NCBI GenBank assembly: GCA_018262095.1
Contig: JAGTRW010000018.1
Location: forward strand, 49,898 to 113,897
Reading direction: 5' to 3'
DNA: 64,000 nucleotides
DNA from: Pseudomonadota bacterium
GTDB lineage: Bacteria; Pseudomonadota; Gammaproteobacteria; Burkholderiales; Rhodocyclaceae
How positions within the stretch are numbered: position 1 is the stretch's first letter; every line of letters begins with the position of its first letter. This document shows, in pieces, positions 44,615 to 54,031 of this stretch. The translations under genes were made by a program, and so were the position numbers. The notes beneath the pieces were generated by a model. That model ran no database searches, was not told the DNA's origin, and saw nothing but the letters and a program-made list of their open reading frames with translations.

Positions 44615-46549
44615 TTACGCTTCCTCTGCCTCGATCTGCTCCGCAAGCGTCAGCCATTTTTCTTCGTCGCCGGCCAGCTCGTCGTCGATTTTCTTGAGTT
44701 CCAGCCCGACCTCGGCGATTTCGCTGGTCGGCAGCGGCTTGGCGAGGCGCGCTTCGAGCGCATGCTTCCTGGCCTGCCGGTCGAGCATCGCCTGTTCGAG
44801 CTTGCCCTGATCGCGTCTCAAGGTCTTGAGATTGGCCGTGATCTTTTTGTTCGCCACCGCGACCGGCGCCTGGGTGACGACCTCCTTGGCGTCCTTGAGC
44901 GAGGCTTTGAGCTCCTCGCGCGCGCGCTTGGCTTCGTCGAGCAGATAACGCTGATAGTCGTCGAGGTCGCCGTCGAAGGGCTCGACGCCACCGCGCGTCA
45001 CCAGCCAGAATTCGTCGCACACTGCGCGCAGCAGCGAACGGTCGTGGCTGACCAGCATCACCGTGCCTTCGAACTCGTTGAGCGCCATCGCCAACGCCTC
45101 GCGCGTCGCCAAGTCGAGGTGGTTGGTCGGTTCGTCGAGCAGCAGCAGGTTGGGACGCTGCCAGACGATCATGCACAGCACCAGCCGCGCTTTCTCGCCG
45201 CCGCTCATCGTGCCGACCGGCTGCTTGACCATGTCACCGCTAAAATTGAAAGTGCCGAGGAAGGTGCGCAGGTCCTGCTCGCGGCCGCTCTGGCCGGCCG
45301 GCAATCCTTCCTTGGCCAGGCGCGTCAGGTGGTCGAGCGGATTGTCGAGCGGACGCAACACGTCGAGTTCCTGCTGCGCGAAGTAGCCGACGTTAAGTCC
45401 CTTGCCTTCCTGAACGATTCCGGAAATCGGTGCCAGCGCGCGCGCGACGGTCTTGACCAGCGTCGACTTGCCCTGGCCGTTGGCGCCGAGGATGCCGATG
45501 CGCTGGCCGGCCATCACCGACTTGGAAACGTTGCGAACGATCACCGTCGGCGGTGTTCCGGGCGGCGCGTCTTCGGGCGGCGGGTAGCCGAAACAGGCGT
45601 CTTCCATCGCCAGCATCGGGTTGGGCAGATTGGCCGGCTCCTTGAACTCGAAGGTGAAATCCGCGCTGGCCAAGACCGGCGCCAGACGCTCCATGCGGTC
45701 GAGCGCCTTGACCCGGCTCTGCGCCTGCTTGGCCTTGCTCGCCTTGGCCTTGAAACGCAGGATGAATTTCTGCAGGTGGGCGATCTTGTCCTGCTGCTTG
45801 AGGTAGGAATTCTGCTGCAATTCCATCTGCTGCGCGCGCATGTCCTCGAAGGTGCTGTAGTTGCCGCCGTAGCGCACTAGTTTACCTCCGTCGATATGCA
45901 GCGTCACCGAGGTGACGGCGTCGAGAAACTCGCGGTCGTGGCTGATCACCACCATCGTACCGTCGTAGCGCTTGAGCCACGACTCGAGCCAGACCAGCGC
46001 GTCCAAGTCCAGGTGGTTGGTCGGCTCGTCGAGCAGCAAGAGGTCGGACGGGCACATCAGCGCGCGCGCCAGTTGCAGACGCATTCGCCAGCCGCCGGAA
46101 AAGCTGTTGACCGGGTTCGAGAGCTCGGTGGTCTTGAAGCCGAGACCGAGGATCAGCGCCTGCGCGCGCGCCTGAGCGTCGTGCGCGCCGGCATCGTGCA
46201 GCGCCATGTAGGCGTGCGCCATGCGCTCACCGTCGTCGGCGGCTTCGGCCTGATGCACTTCATTCTGCGCGGCGAGCAGCACAGTATCGCCGTCGATCAC
46301 GAAGTCGGTCGCCGACTGGTCGGTCTCCGGCATCTCCTGCGCGACCTGCGCCATTCGCCACTGCGCTGGCAGGCTGAAATCCCCGGCATCTTCGTGCAGA
46401 GAGCCGTTGAACAGCGCAAACAACGTCGATTTTCCGGCGCCGTTGCGTCCGACCAGTCCGACCTTTTCGCCGGGATTGAGCGTGACAGAAGCATTATCGA
46501 GCAGCACCTTGGCGCTGCGGCGCAAGGTGACGCTCTTGAGGGTGATCAT
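44615..46549 (-). CDS. ABC-F family ATPase, YheS-like
   Basis: A 644-residue ABC-F protein with two complete ATPase domains. Domain 1 has GLVGRNGAGKST, SFSGGWRMRLQLARAL and [16 protein letters not shown]. Domain 2 has GILGANGQGKST, TMSGGEKARLVL and [19 protein letters not shown]. The linker is charged and rich in Lys, Ala and Gln, and a C-terminal coiled coil (residues about 530-640) follows. It is likely a ribosome-associated translation factor. ATG 46549 has AAGG upstream. It contrasts with the damaged ABC-F gene at 38327. Confidence 0.93.
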   Translation of the reverse strand: MITLKSVTLRRSAKVLLDNASVTLNPGEKVGLVGRNGAGKSTLFALFNGSLHEDAGDFSLPAQWRMAQVAQEMPETDQSATDFVIDGDTVLLAAQNEVHQAEAADDGERMAHAYMALHDAGAHDAQARAQALILGLGFKTTELSNPVNSFSGGWRMRLQLARALMCPSDLLLLDEPTNHLDLDALVWLESWLKRYDGTMVVISHDREFLDAVTSVTLHIDGGKLVRYGGNYSTFEDMRAQQMELQQNSYLKQQDKIAHLQKFILRFKAKASKAKQAQSRVKALDRMERLAPVLASADFTFEFKEPANLPNPMLAMEDACFGYPPPEDAPPGTPPTVIVRNVSKSVMAGQRIGILGANGQGKSTLVKTVARALAPISGIVQEGKGLNVGYFAQQELDVLRPLDNPLDHLTRLAKEGLPAGQSGREQDLRTFLGTFNFSGDMVKQPVGTMSGGEKARLVLCMIVWQRPNLLLLDEPTNHLDLATREALAMALNEFEGTVMLVSHDRSLLRAVCDEFWLVTRGGVEPFDGDLDDYQRYLLDEAKRAREELKASLKDAKEVVTQAPVAVANKKITANLKTLRRDQGKLEQAMLDRQARKHALEARLAKPLPTSEIAEVGLELKKIDDELAGDEEKWLTLAEQIEAEEA

Positions 46550-46571
46550 GTATTGAACCTTAAAAGCAATC

Positions 46572-46656
46572 AACCACAACGAACACTAAGGGCACAACGA
46601 AAACCCTCTGCTTCTTTACCTAGTTTCTCGTTGTGTTCGTTGTGCACGTTGTGGTT
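46572..46656. repeat. Dispersed palindrome copy D, between purU and yheS
   Basis: AACCACAACGAACACTAAGG, then GCACAACGAAAA, pair with TTTCTCGTTGTGTTCGTTGT and ACGTTGTGGTT. The hairpin is about 85 bases long, with a loop of roughly 25 bases. Confidence 0.75.
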
Positions 46657-46668
46657 AAAAACGTATTT

Positions 46669-47535
46669 CTATCTAAAAACGACCGTCTTGTTGCCATGCA
46701 CCAGAACGCGGTCTTCGAGGTGGTAGCGCAGGCCGCGCGCGAGGACGGCTTTTTCGATGTCCTTGCCGTAGCGCACCATGTCGTCGACCGAATCCGAGTG
46801 ATCGATGCGGATCACGTCCTGCTCGATGATCGGCCCCTGGTCGAGTTCGCTGGTGACGTAGTGGCAGGTCGCGCCGATCAGCTTGACGCCGCGCTGGTAG
46901 GCCTGGTGATAAGGCTTGGCGCCGACGAAGCTGGGCAGGAACGAATGATGGATGTTGAGGATCTGGCCGGGAAACGCTTCGCACATCGCCGGCGGGATGA
47001 TCTGCATGTAGCGCGCCAGCACCATCGTTTCGCCTTTGGATTCCTCGTAGAGGCGATGGATTTCGGCGTACGCTGCTTCCTTGTTGTCAGCAACGACCGG
47101 AACGTGGTGAAAGGGGATGCCGTGCCACTCGACGAAACCCTTGAAGGTATCGTGATTCGAGATGATGCACGGAATCTCGATGTCGAGTTCCTTCGATTGC
47201 CAGCGCGCCAGCAAATCGTAGAGGCAGTGCTCCTGCTTGCTGACGAAAATGACGACGCGCTTCTTGACCGCCGAATCGCTGATCTTCCAGTCCATCTGCA
47301 ACTCTTCGGCGATCGGGCGGAAGCGCTCACGGAACTCGGCCAGGTGAAAAGGCAGCGAAGCCGCCTTGATTTCAAGGCGCATGAAGTAGCGCGAGTCGCC
47401 ATTATCGCCGTCGGAGTGATAGCGCGACTCGAGAATCCAACCCTGGTGTTCGGCGATGAAGCTCGAAACGCGGGCGACGATGCCGACCCTGTCGGGACAC
47501 GACGCGGACAGCGTGTAGAAGCGTTCTGAATGCAT
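46669..47535 (-). CDS. purU: Formyltetrahydrofolate deformylase
   Basis: A 288-residue PurU. The N-terminal ACT domain is RFYTLSASCPDRVGIVARVSSFI. The catalytic domain shows IPCIISNHDTFKGFVEWHGIPFHHVPV, NIHHSFLPSFVGAKPYHQAY and IGATCHYVTSELDQGPIIEQD, containing the Asn-His-Asp set. It hydrolyses 10-formyl-THF to THF and formate, balancing one-carbon pools. It ends 3 bases from the upstream thrH gene, suggesting one transcript. Confidence 0.96.
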   Translation of the reverse strand: MHSERFYTLSASCPDRVGIVARVSSFIAEHQGWILESRYHSDGDNGDSRYFMRLEIKAASLPFHLAEFRERFRPIAEELQMDWKISDSAVKKRVVIFVSKQEHCLYDLLARWQSKELDIEIPCIISNHDTFKGFVEWHGIPFHHVPVVADNKEAAYAEIHRLYEESKGETMVLARYMQIIPPAMCEAFPGQILNIHHSFLPSFVGAKPYHQAYQRGVKLIGATCHYVTSELDQGPIIEQDVIRIDHSDSVDDMVRYGKDIEKAVLARGLRYHLEDRVLVHGNKTVVFR

Positions 47536-47538
47536 GGC

Positions 47539-48153
47539 TTACCGCGCGACGCGGGCGAAGGCCTTGTCGATTTCCGCGCGCAGTTGGTCGTAGCTCTGGG
47601 TCACCGGGTACTGCGGAAATTCGCGAATGACATTCTCGGGCGGATGAAAAAGAATTCCGGCGTGCGCTTCGCCGAGCATCGCCGTATCGTTGTAAGAATC
47701 GCCTGCGGCGACCACCGTGAAATTCATTTCGCGGAAACGCTTGACCGCTTCGCGCTTCTGCTCGGCCATGCGCAGGTGATAGTTGACCACGCGGCCCGAG
47801 GCATCGGTTTCGAGGCTATGACAGAACAGCGTCGGCCACGCCAGCTGGCGCATCAGCGGGTGAGCAAACTCGTAGAAGGTATCCGAAAGAATGATCACTT
47901 CGCAGTCTTCGCGCAGCTTGTCGAGAAACTCGCGCGCGCCCGGCAGCGGGCCCATCGCGCAGATCACCTGCTGGATGTCGGGCAGGCCGAGCCCGTGCTC
48001 GGCGAGCAGGCGCAAGCGGTACTTCATCAGCGTGTCGTAGTTCGGCTCATCGCGCGTCGTGCGGCGAAACTCCGGAATCCCGGTACGCTCGGCAAACGAG
48101 ATCCAGATTTCCGGGACGAGCACGCCCTCAAGGTCGAGGCAGACGATTTTCAC
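47539..48153 (-). CDS. thrH: Bifunctional phosphoserine phosphatase/homoserine phosphotransferase
   Basis: A 204-residue HAD protein of the ThrH type. The nucleophile region is IVCLDLEGVLVPEIW, with DLEGV where most HADs have DxDxT. Other motifs are IILSDTFYEF, the Lys in MAEQKREAVKRF, and AAGDSYNDTAMLGEAHAGI. GTG 48153 is the best start: AGGGAG lies five bases upstream and the length then fits the family. It is the first gene of the thrH-purU pair. Confidence 0.9.
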   Translation of the reverse strand: MKIVCLDLEGVLVPEIWISFAERTGIPEFRRTTRDEPNYDTLMKYRLRLLAEHGLGLPDIQQVICAMGPLPGAREFLDKLREDCEVIILSDTFYEFAHPLMRQLAWPTLFCHSLETDASGRVVNYHLRMAEQKREAVKRFREMNFTVVAAGDSYNDTAMLGEAHAGILFHPPENVIREFPQYPVTQSYDQLRAEIDKAFARVAR

Positions 48154-48334
48154 GAAAACTCCCTGTACTTTGCCATTCAATTAAGCCCGGCATTCTATCA
48201 AAATGCAGCGTCCGCGCGGCAGCGATTTGCTGCGGCGCGACAATTAGTGAGCGATCGTCGCACATCTGCGCGCTTCGATACGCTGGCGTCAGCGCGCAAA
48301 AACGTCTAGTTTACGGCCCCGGAGGACACACCCC

Positions 48335-49000
48335 ATGCACATCCATCGTTCGCTGACCACCACCTTGCTGGTCGGCTCCATGTTGTTCAGCGCGACGTTG
48401 CGCGCGCAGGTCGCGCCGACCGTCCCAACGCCGCAAACGATCGAAGAAGCCAACGCGCAGCGCGAACGCGCGACGCAGATGCGCGACGCGGCGGAACGCA
48501 ATTTCGTCGTCGAGCAGGACGCCTGTTACGACAAGTTCCAGGTCAGCAGCTGCCTCGACCAAGCCAAAAAGCGTCGCACCCAGGCACTGATCGACGCCCG
48601 CAACCTCGATATTCCGGCGCGCGAATTTCAGCGTGAGGCCAAACGCGCCGACGTCGACGCCAAGGAGAAAAAACGCGCTGATGACGCACCGGAACGCACT
48701 GCCGAGCAGCAGCAGCAGGCGGCCGAGTTTCGCGCCGATGAAGCAGCCAAAGCCGTCGAGCGTGAGAAGAAAATTGCCGAAAAGGCGAGACAGGCCGCCG
48801 AGGGGCGCCAGAAGACGGCCGCCGATCAGGTCAAGCAACAGGAGAGAGAGAAGAAAATCGCCGAAAAGGAAAAGCAGGCAGCCGAAGGGCGCCAGAAGAC
48901 CGCCGCCGAACAGGCCGCCCGACAGGAAAAGGAACAGCAACGCGCCAAGCGCGACGCCGAAAGAGCTGCCAAGAAAGCTCAGGAAGCCGCCACGCAATAG
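48335..49000 (+). CDS. Exported coiled-coil protein with an internal duplication
   Basis: A 221-residue protein that I cannot assign to a known family. A signal peptide (TTTLLVGSMLFSATLRA-Q) is followed by a region with two Cys (DACYDKFQVSSCLDQAK, near residues 63-72). From residue 90 it is almost wholly charged Lys/Glu/Ala/Gln helix. Residues about 142-197 consist of two near-copies of a 28-residue unit that begin EREKKIAEKARQAAEGRQK and EREKKIAEKEKQAAEGRQK. It should be a periplasmic rod, possibly envelope-associated. GGAGG lies before the ATG. Confidence 0.75.
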   Translation: MHIHRSLTTTLLVGSMLFSATLRAQVAPTVPTPQTIEEANAQRERATQMRDAAERNFVVEQDACYDKFQVSSCLDQAKKRRTQALIDARNLDIPAREFQREAKRADVDAKEKKRADDAPERTAEQQQQAAEFRADEAAKAVEREKKIAEKARQAAEGRQKTAADQVKQQEREKKIAEKEKQAAEGRQKTAAEQAARQEKEQQRAKRDAERAAKKAQEAATQ

Positions 49001-49079
49001 CCAGAAAGAGGGTACGCAGCGCAGCAAGTGCCCTTGGGGCACGCCGCGCAGCAAGTACTCTTGGGAGCGCCGTAACGAT

Positions 49080-49095
49080 GTTCGGTTTTCCGAAC
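49080..49095. promoter_or_regulatory. Upstream activator palindrome 1 (candidate DctD site)
   Basis: GTTCGG-TTTT-CCGAAC is a perfect palindrome about 100 bases upstream of the sigma-54 promoter of dctA, a typical enhancer distance. Confidence 0.6.
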
Positions 49096-49112
49096 GCACA
49101 AAGGTCGAGAAA

Positions 49113-49128
49113 ATTCGGAAACCCGACG
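49113..49128. promoter_or_regulatory. Upstream activator palindrome 2 (candidate DctD site)
   Basis: TTCGG-AAAC-CCGA repeats the half-sites of palindrome 1, imperfectly. The centres of the two sites are about 33 bases apart, close to three helical turns, which would place two activator dimers on one DNA face. Confidence 0.5.
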
Positions 49129-49190
49129 GCCGCTCCGGACCAATAAAGACAATCGCCTCACAATCAATCGCTTAGCGCCTCGTTTCAACT

Positions 49191-49206
49191 GGCACGCTCC
49201 ATGCGT
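49191..49206 (+). promoter_or_regulatory. Sigma-54 (-24/-12) promoter of dctA
   Basis: TGGCACG-CTCC-ATGCG has GG at 49192-49193 and GC at 49204-49205 with the required ten-base spacing. The dctBD genes downstream encode the sensor and the sigma-54 activator that would use it. Confidence 0.8.
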
Positions 49207-49388
49207 ACATCAGGCAGTCGCGCAACTTCGGCATGACGCTGACGGCAAACGAGCGCCAGCCAAGGGCCAGACTACAGTTCACGATGAGCACGCTTTGATC
49301 GGACAGTTGCGCTGTTGCCGAACAGGTCTTAGAAAAGACCCGGCCAGGGGTTGGTGAGTCAGATTTTCTTTAATTGAGGGGAGTTGCA

Positions 49389-50687
49389 ATGAAGCAGCAT
49401 ACAAAATTGTTATTGGGGTTCGTCCTCGGCGTGACCTTCGGCCTGATCGGCTACTACTATCTGCCGGCCAGTCAATACAGCTTCATGTCCAAGTTCAGCG
49501 AGGTCATGACCTTCCTCGGCGCGACCTTCCTGCGCATGATCTTCATGGTCGTCGTACCGCTGATTCTGTCGGCACTGATGCTCGGAACGATGGAGCTGGG
49601 CAAGGGCGCCGGTCTCGGCAAGGTCGGCGGCCTGTCGCTGCTGTACACGCTGCTGCTCAGCGGCTGTGCGGTGATCGTCGCCGTCGTCTCGACCAATGTT
49701 CTCAAGCCCGGCGTCGGCCTGGCCTTCGACAAGGCTGCGCTGGCCAGCAACTCGGGCGTGCTGAGCATCCAGAAGAACGTCACGGCAACGCAAGGCAAGA
49801 TGTGGTATCAGTACATCGTCGACCTGCTGCCGCAGAACCCGATCGACTCGGCGGCCAAAGCCTTCTCCGGCGAAATCGTCGCGTTGATGGTGTTCGCGCT
49901 GTTCTTCGGCTGGGCGCTGTCGACCGTCATCAAGGATGAGAATCACCCGATGGCGCAGGTCCTCGACTCGATCTTCCAGGCCTCGATGAAGATCATCGGG
50001 CTGGCGATGAAACTGGCGCCCTACGCCATCTTCGGCATCGTCTTCAACACCGCGTACAAGATGGGCGCGAGCTTCCTCGGCAACGTCGCCTTCTACGCCT
50101 TCGTCGTCGTTCTTGGCTTGCTGTTCCAGTTCTTCGTAGTCTATGGGCTGGCGCTCAGGACCATTGCACGGACGTCGCCGTTCAGCTTCTTCAACAAGTG
50201 CAAGGCGGTCTACCTCTACGCGTTCACGACGGCGTCGTCGAACGCCACGCTGCCGGTCGCCCTCGAGTGCGCAGAAAAGATCCTCAAACTGCCGCCGCGC
50301 ATCTCGCGTTTCGTGCTCACCGTCGGCGCCTCGGCCAACCAGAACGGCACCGCGCTCTTCGAAGGCGTCACCGTGATTTTCCTGGCGCAGGTCTACGGCA
50401 TCGACCTGTCGATCGGCCAGCAGGTTCTGGTGGTGCTCATGTCGATCCTCGCCGGCGTCGGTACCGCGGGCGTTCCCGGCGGCTCGCTGCCGCTGATCGT
50501 GGTGCTGATGACGCAAGTCGGCATCCCGGCCGAAGGCATTGGCCTGATCCTCGGTGTCGACCGCTTCCTCGACATGTGCCGCACGACGCTCAACGTCGCG
50601 GGCGATCTGGTCATCGCGCAACTGATCACCAACACGGTCGACCAGAAGACGCTCGACAACATGCAGAATGCGCCTGAAACGGCCTGA
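49389..50687 (+). CDS. dctA: C4-dicarboxylate/amino acid:cation symporter
   Basis: A 432-residue DAACS-family transporter with eight transmembrane segments and two re-entrant loops. Binding-site motifs are YAFTTASSNATLPVALE, VGASANQNGTALFEGVTVIFLAQ, GVGTAGVPGGSLPL and DRFLDMCRTTLNVAGD. Sequence alone does not separate DctA from the glutamate carriers of the family; the adjacent dctBD genes and the sigma-54 promoter favour succinate, fumarate and malate. GGGGAG lies just before ATG 49389. A strong terminator follows. Confidence 0.88.
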   Translation: MKQHTKLLLGFVLGVTFGLIGYYYLPASQYSFMSKFSEVMTFLGATFLRMIFMVVVPLILSALMLGTMELGKGAGLGKVGGLSLLYTLLLSGCAVIVAVVSTNVLKPGVGLAFDKAALASNSGVLSIQKNVTATQGKMWYQYIVDLLPQNPIDSAAKAFSGEIVALMVFALFFGWALSTVIKDENHPMAQVLDSIFQASMKIIGLAMKLAPYAIFGIVFNTAYKMGASFLGNVAFYAFVVVLGLLFQFFVVYGLALRTIARTSPFSFFNKCKAVYLYAFTTASSNATLPVALECAEKILKLPPRISRFVLTVGASANQNGTALFEGVTVIFLAQVYGIDLSIGQQVLVVLMSILAGVGTAGVPGGSLPLIVVLMTQVGIPAEGIGLILGVDRFLDMCRTTLNVAGDLVIAQLITNTVDQKTLDNMQNAPETA

Positions 50688-50716
50688 GTGAAAGCTTAGG
50701 CACGATCGCCATGAAG

Positions 50717-50760
50717 TGCCCCGGCCAAAGGAGTGCAACCTGAGGCCGGGGCATTTTTTT
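50717..50760 (+). terminator. Intrinsic terminator after dctA
   Basis: TGCCCCGGCC (50717-50726) pairs perfectly with GGCCGGGGCA (50744-50753), followed by seven T. It separates dctA from dctBD. Confidence 0.93.
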
Positions 50761-50799
50761 GCCCTGTTACAATGATCATCATCTCTTGCCAATGAGTCC

Positions 50800-52659
50800 A
50801 TGTTGATCCGCCAACCCCTGCGCCTTGCCGCCCTGCTGCTGGCGCTCGCCATTCTGGTCGCCGGCGCTTCGCTGGCCACCTACCAGCTTAGCCAGCGCAT
50901 GGGTTTTTCCGAGCTGCAGAGCACCGGCCGCCATCGCCTCGACCTTTACGCCGAGAGCCTGGAACGCGAAATCGGCAAGTACGCCTACTTCCCCGCGACG
51001 CTCGGGCTCGAGCGCGAGGTGATCAGCCTGCTGCGTGGCGCCGGATCGCCGAGCCGCGTCAACAGCTACCTCGAGCAGCTCAATGAACGCGCCGGCACCT
51101 TGGCCATCTACGTCATGGACGACCGCGGTCAGGTGCTGGCGTCGAGCAACTGGCGGCGCGCCGACAGCTATGTCGGCGAGGATCTGTCGTTCCGCCCCTA
51201 CTTCCGCGACGCCATGACCGGCGGCAGCGGCCGCTTCTTCGGCATCGGCACGACGCGCAGCGAACCCGGCTACTACCTGTCGTCATCGCTCGCCGCCGAA
51301 GGTCGCATCCTCGGTGTCGCCATCGTCAAGGTCAGCCTCGAGCAACTCGAAAAATCGTGGAGCACGGTCGAAGCCCCGGTGCTGGTCGCCGACGAGAACG
51401 GCGTCGTCATCTTGAGTTCAGTTCCCGACTGGAAATTCACCACGCTGCGCCCGCTCGACCCGGCAACCCGCAGCGCCTTCGACCGGACCTTGCAATACAA
51501 CCGTCGCGCGCTGCAGCCACTGGGGATCAATGAAGTCGCCCGTCTCGATCACGGCGCACGCCTGGTGCGCATGGCCGGGCAGAAGCAGGAGATGATCTCG
51601 GTCTATCCGGTGGCCGGACAGTTCCTCGCGCAATCGCAACCGCTCAGCGGCAGCCCCTGGTCGCTGACCGTGCTCTCACCGCTCGAGCAGGTCGCTGGCA
51701 TGAGCGCGATCCGCGCCGCGGTGGCCGGCGTCACGACGATCCTGCTGTGCATCCTGGCGGCGATGATCAACCAGCGCCGCCGTCATCTGAGCGACCGGCT
51801 GGTGGCACGCGAAGCGCTGCAGCGCGCACACGACGAGCTCGAGCGCAAGGTCTTTGAGCGCACCGCCGACCTTTCCGCGACCAATGCCAAGCTGCACGAC
51901 GAAGTCGCCGAGCGCGTACGCGCCGAACGAACGCTGCGCGGCGCCCAGGACGAGTTGATCCAGACCGGCAAGCTGGCGGTCATTGGACAACTCTCGGCCG
52001 GCATCGCGCACGAACTCAATCAGCCCTTGGCCGCGCTGCGCACCTTGTCGGGCAACGCCACGCGCTTTCTCGACCGCGGCGACCTCGTTACCGCACGCTC
52101 CAACCTCGAACGCATCGCGCAACTGGTCGACCGCATGGGACTGATCACCGGCCAGCTCAAGGCCTTCGCGCGCAAGTCGAGCGGCCAGCCGCAAGCGGTC
52201 GACATCCGTCAGGTCGTGGCCAACGCCATCGCGCTGCTCGAGCAACGCCTCAAATCAGCCAACGCCCAGGTCAACGTCCATTTCGCCGAAAACGAACTTT
52301 ACGCACGGTGCGACGCCAACCGCTTGCAGCAGGTCGTCGTCAATCTCATCGGCAATGCGCTCGACGCGATGACCGACGAGGCCAGCCCAGCGGTCGAGCT
52401 CGACGGTACGGCCAGCGACACGATGGTTCGCCTGAGCGTACGCGACCACGGACCGGGCCTCTCCAGCGAGGCGCAGTCGCGGCTGTTCGAACCTTTTTTC
52501 ACGACCAAGGAAGCCGGCGTCGGCCTCGGCCTCGGTCTGGCGATTTCGGCGGGAATCGTCAGCGACTTCGGTGGTACGCTGTGCGGCGCCAATCACCCTG
52601 CGGGCGGCGCGCTGTTCACCCTTGAAATCCCCCTCGCCGCGGAGGCGGCTGCGCCATGA
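50800..52659 (+). CDS. dctB: C4-dicarboxylate sensor histidine kinase
   Basis: A 619-residue membrane kinase. A first transmembrane segment at residues 8-28 and a second near 300-320 enclose a periplasmic double-PDC sensor domain (GRFFGIGTTRSEPGYYLSS is its typical ligand-side block). A coiled coil leads to the HisKA domain with the phosphorylated His404 in GQLSAGIAHELNQPLAAL. The ATPase domain has QVVVNLIGNALDAM, DHGPGL and GLGLGLAIS. It senses external C4-dicarboxylates and signals to DctD. It overlaps dctD by four bases. Confidence 0.93.
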   Translation: MLIRQPLRLAALLLALAILVAGASLATYQLSQRMGFSELQSTGRHRLDLYAESLEREIGKYAYFPATLGLEREVISLLRGAGSPSRVNSYLEQLNERAGTLAIYVMDDRGQVLASSNWRRADSYVGEDLSFRPYFRDAMTGGSGRFFGIGTTRSEPGYYLSSSLAAEGRILGVAIVKVSLEQLEKSWSTVEAPVLVADENGVVILSSVPDWKFTTLRPLDPATRSAFDRTLQYNRRALQPLGINEVARLDHGARLVRMAGQKQEMISVYPVAGQFLAQSQPLSGSPWSLTVLSPLEQVAGMSAIRAAVAGVTTILLCILAAMINQRRRHLSDRLVAREALQRAHDELERKVFERTADLSATNAKLHDEVAERVRAERTLRGAQDELIQTGKLAVIGQLSAGIAHELNQPLAALRTLSGNATRFLDRGDLVTARSNLERIAQLVDRMGLITGQLKAFARKSSGQPQAVDIRQVVANAIALLEQRLKSANAQVNVHFAENELYARCDANRLQQVVVNLIGNALDAMTDEASPAVELDGTASDTMVRLSVRDHGPGLSSEAQSRLFEPFFTTKEAGVGLGLGLAISAGIVSDFGGTLCGANHPAGGALFTLEIPLAAEAAAP

Positions 52660-53999
52660 GCGACTCACTCAAAGTCCTGATCATCGAAGACGACCCTGAT
52701 GTCCGCCTCGGTTGCGAACAGGCGCTGCAACTCGAAGGCATCGCCACCGAGAGCGTGGCCAGCGCGGAAGCAGGTCGGCGACTGCTGGGCAAGGACTTTC
52801 GCGGCATCATCGTCAGCGACATCAGGCTGCCGCGCATGGACGGAATGACTTTCCTGCGCGAAGTCCTGGCCGTCGACCCGGAGCTGCCGGTGGTGCTGAT
52901 CACCGGCCACGGCGACATCACGATGGCCGTCCAGGCGATGAAGGACGGCGCCCACGACTTCATCCAGAAGCCCTTCTCGCCCGACTATCTGGTCGAAGTC
53001 GTTCGCCGCGCACTCGAGAAACGCCGGCTGATCCTCGAAGTGCGCGATCTGCGCCATCGCCTCGCCGGCCGTGACCAAATCGAGGCGCGACTGATCGGCA
53101 ACGACGCGGCGATGGCGCGCCTGCGCGCGATGATCGGCGGCCTCGCCGGCAGCGCCGCCGACGTGCTGATCCAGGGCGAGACCGGTACCGGCAAGGAACT
53201 CGTCGCGCTATGCCTGCACGAAGCAAGCTCGCGGCGCAGCGGCAATTTTGTCGCGATCAACTGCGGCGGCCTGCCCGAAACGCTGTTTGAAAGCGAAATC
53301 TTCGGCCACGAGGCGGGCGCCTATACCGGTGCCGGCAAGCGGCGCATCGGCAAGATCGAGCACGCCAACGGCGGCACGCTCTTCCTCGACGAAATCGAAA
53401 CCATGCCGATCGCCATGCAGATCAAGCTGTTGCGGGTGCTGCAGGAACGTACGCTGGAGCGCCTGGGCTCCAATACGCAGGTCGCCATCGACTGCCGCGT
53501 CGTCGCGGCAACCAAGGACGACCTGCGTGCGCTCGCCGAGCAGGGCCGCTTTCGCGCCGACCTCTACTACCGCCTGTCGGTCGCGACCATCGCGTTGCCG
53601 CCGCTGCGCGAACGCCGCGAGGACATCCCGCTGCTGTTCGAACACTTCCTGCTGCAGGCCGCCGCGCGCCACGGCCGCCCGGTACCCGCTGCGGACCCGG
53701 GACGCATCCGCCAGCTGCTCGGTTACCAGTGGCCCGGCAACGTTCGCGAGTTGCGCAACGTCGCCGAGCGCTGCGTGCTCGGCATCGAAGCGAGCGCGCC
53801 GCCCTTCGGCAGCGAAATCGACGAGCGCCCGCGCGCGCTCGGTGAAACCGTCGACGCCTTCGAACGCGCGCTGATTGCCGACGCGCTGCGGCGCCACCAC
53901 GGCAATCTGACGCGCAGCGCCGAGTCGCTGGGCGTCGCCAAGACGACGCTGCACGACAAGATCAAGAAATACGGTTTGTCGGATATCAGCGCCTCCTGA
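52656..53999 (+). CDS. dctD: Sigma-54-dependent response regulator
   Basis: A 447-residue NtrC-family activator. The receiver domain has Asp55 in [13 protein letters not shown]. The AAA+ domain has Walker A GETGTGKE, the sigma-54 contact loop [10 protein letters not shown] (Tyr replaces the usual Phe of GAFTGA, a natural variant), and [10 protein letters not shown] as Walker B. The C-terminal Fis-type helix-turn-helix is [24 protein letters not shown]. It should activate the sigma-54 promoter at 49191 through the paired palindromes. Confidence 0.94.
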   Translation: MSDSLKVLIIEDDPDVRLGCEQALQLEGIATESVASAEAGRRLLGKDFRGIIVSDIRLPRMDGMTFLREVLAVDPELPVVLITGHGDITMAVQAMKDGAHDFIQKPFSPDYLVEVVRRALEKRRLILEVRDLRHRLAGRDQIEARLIGNDAAMARLRAMIGGLAGSAADVLIQGETGTGKELVALCLHEASSRRSGNFVAINCGGLPETLFESEIFGHEAGAYTGAGKRRIGKIEHANGGTLFLDEIETMPIAMQIKLLRVLQERTLERLGSNTQVAIDCRVVAATKDDLRALAEQGRFRADLYYRLSVATIALPPLRERREDIPLLFEHFLLQAAARHGRPVPAADPGRIRQLLGYQWPGNVRELRNVAERCVLGIEASAPPFGSEIDERPRALGETVDAFERALIADALRRHHGNLTRSAESLGVAKTTLHDKIKKYGLSDISAS

Positions 54000-54031
54000 C
54001 GATTGCCGAGGCGCTGAATCGAAACCCCAGA

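Larger units (their letters stand above)
49001..49388. other. Regulatory region upstream of dctA
   Basis: A 388-base gap with no gene. It opens with a short direct repeat (GCGCAGCAAGT at about 49018 and again at about 49048). It then holds two related palindromes and a sigma-54-type promoter, annotated separately, and a leader of roughly 170 bases before dctA. Confidence 0.7.
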
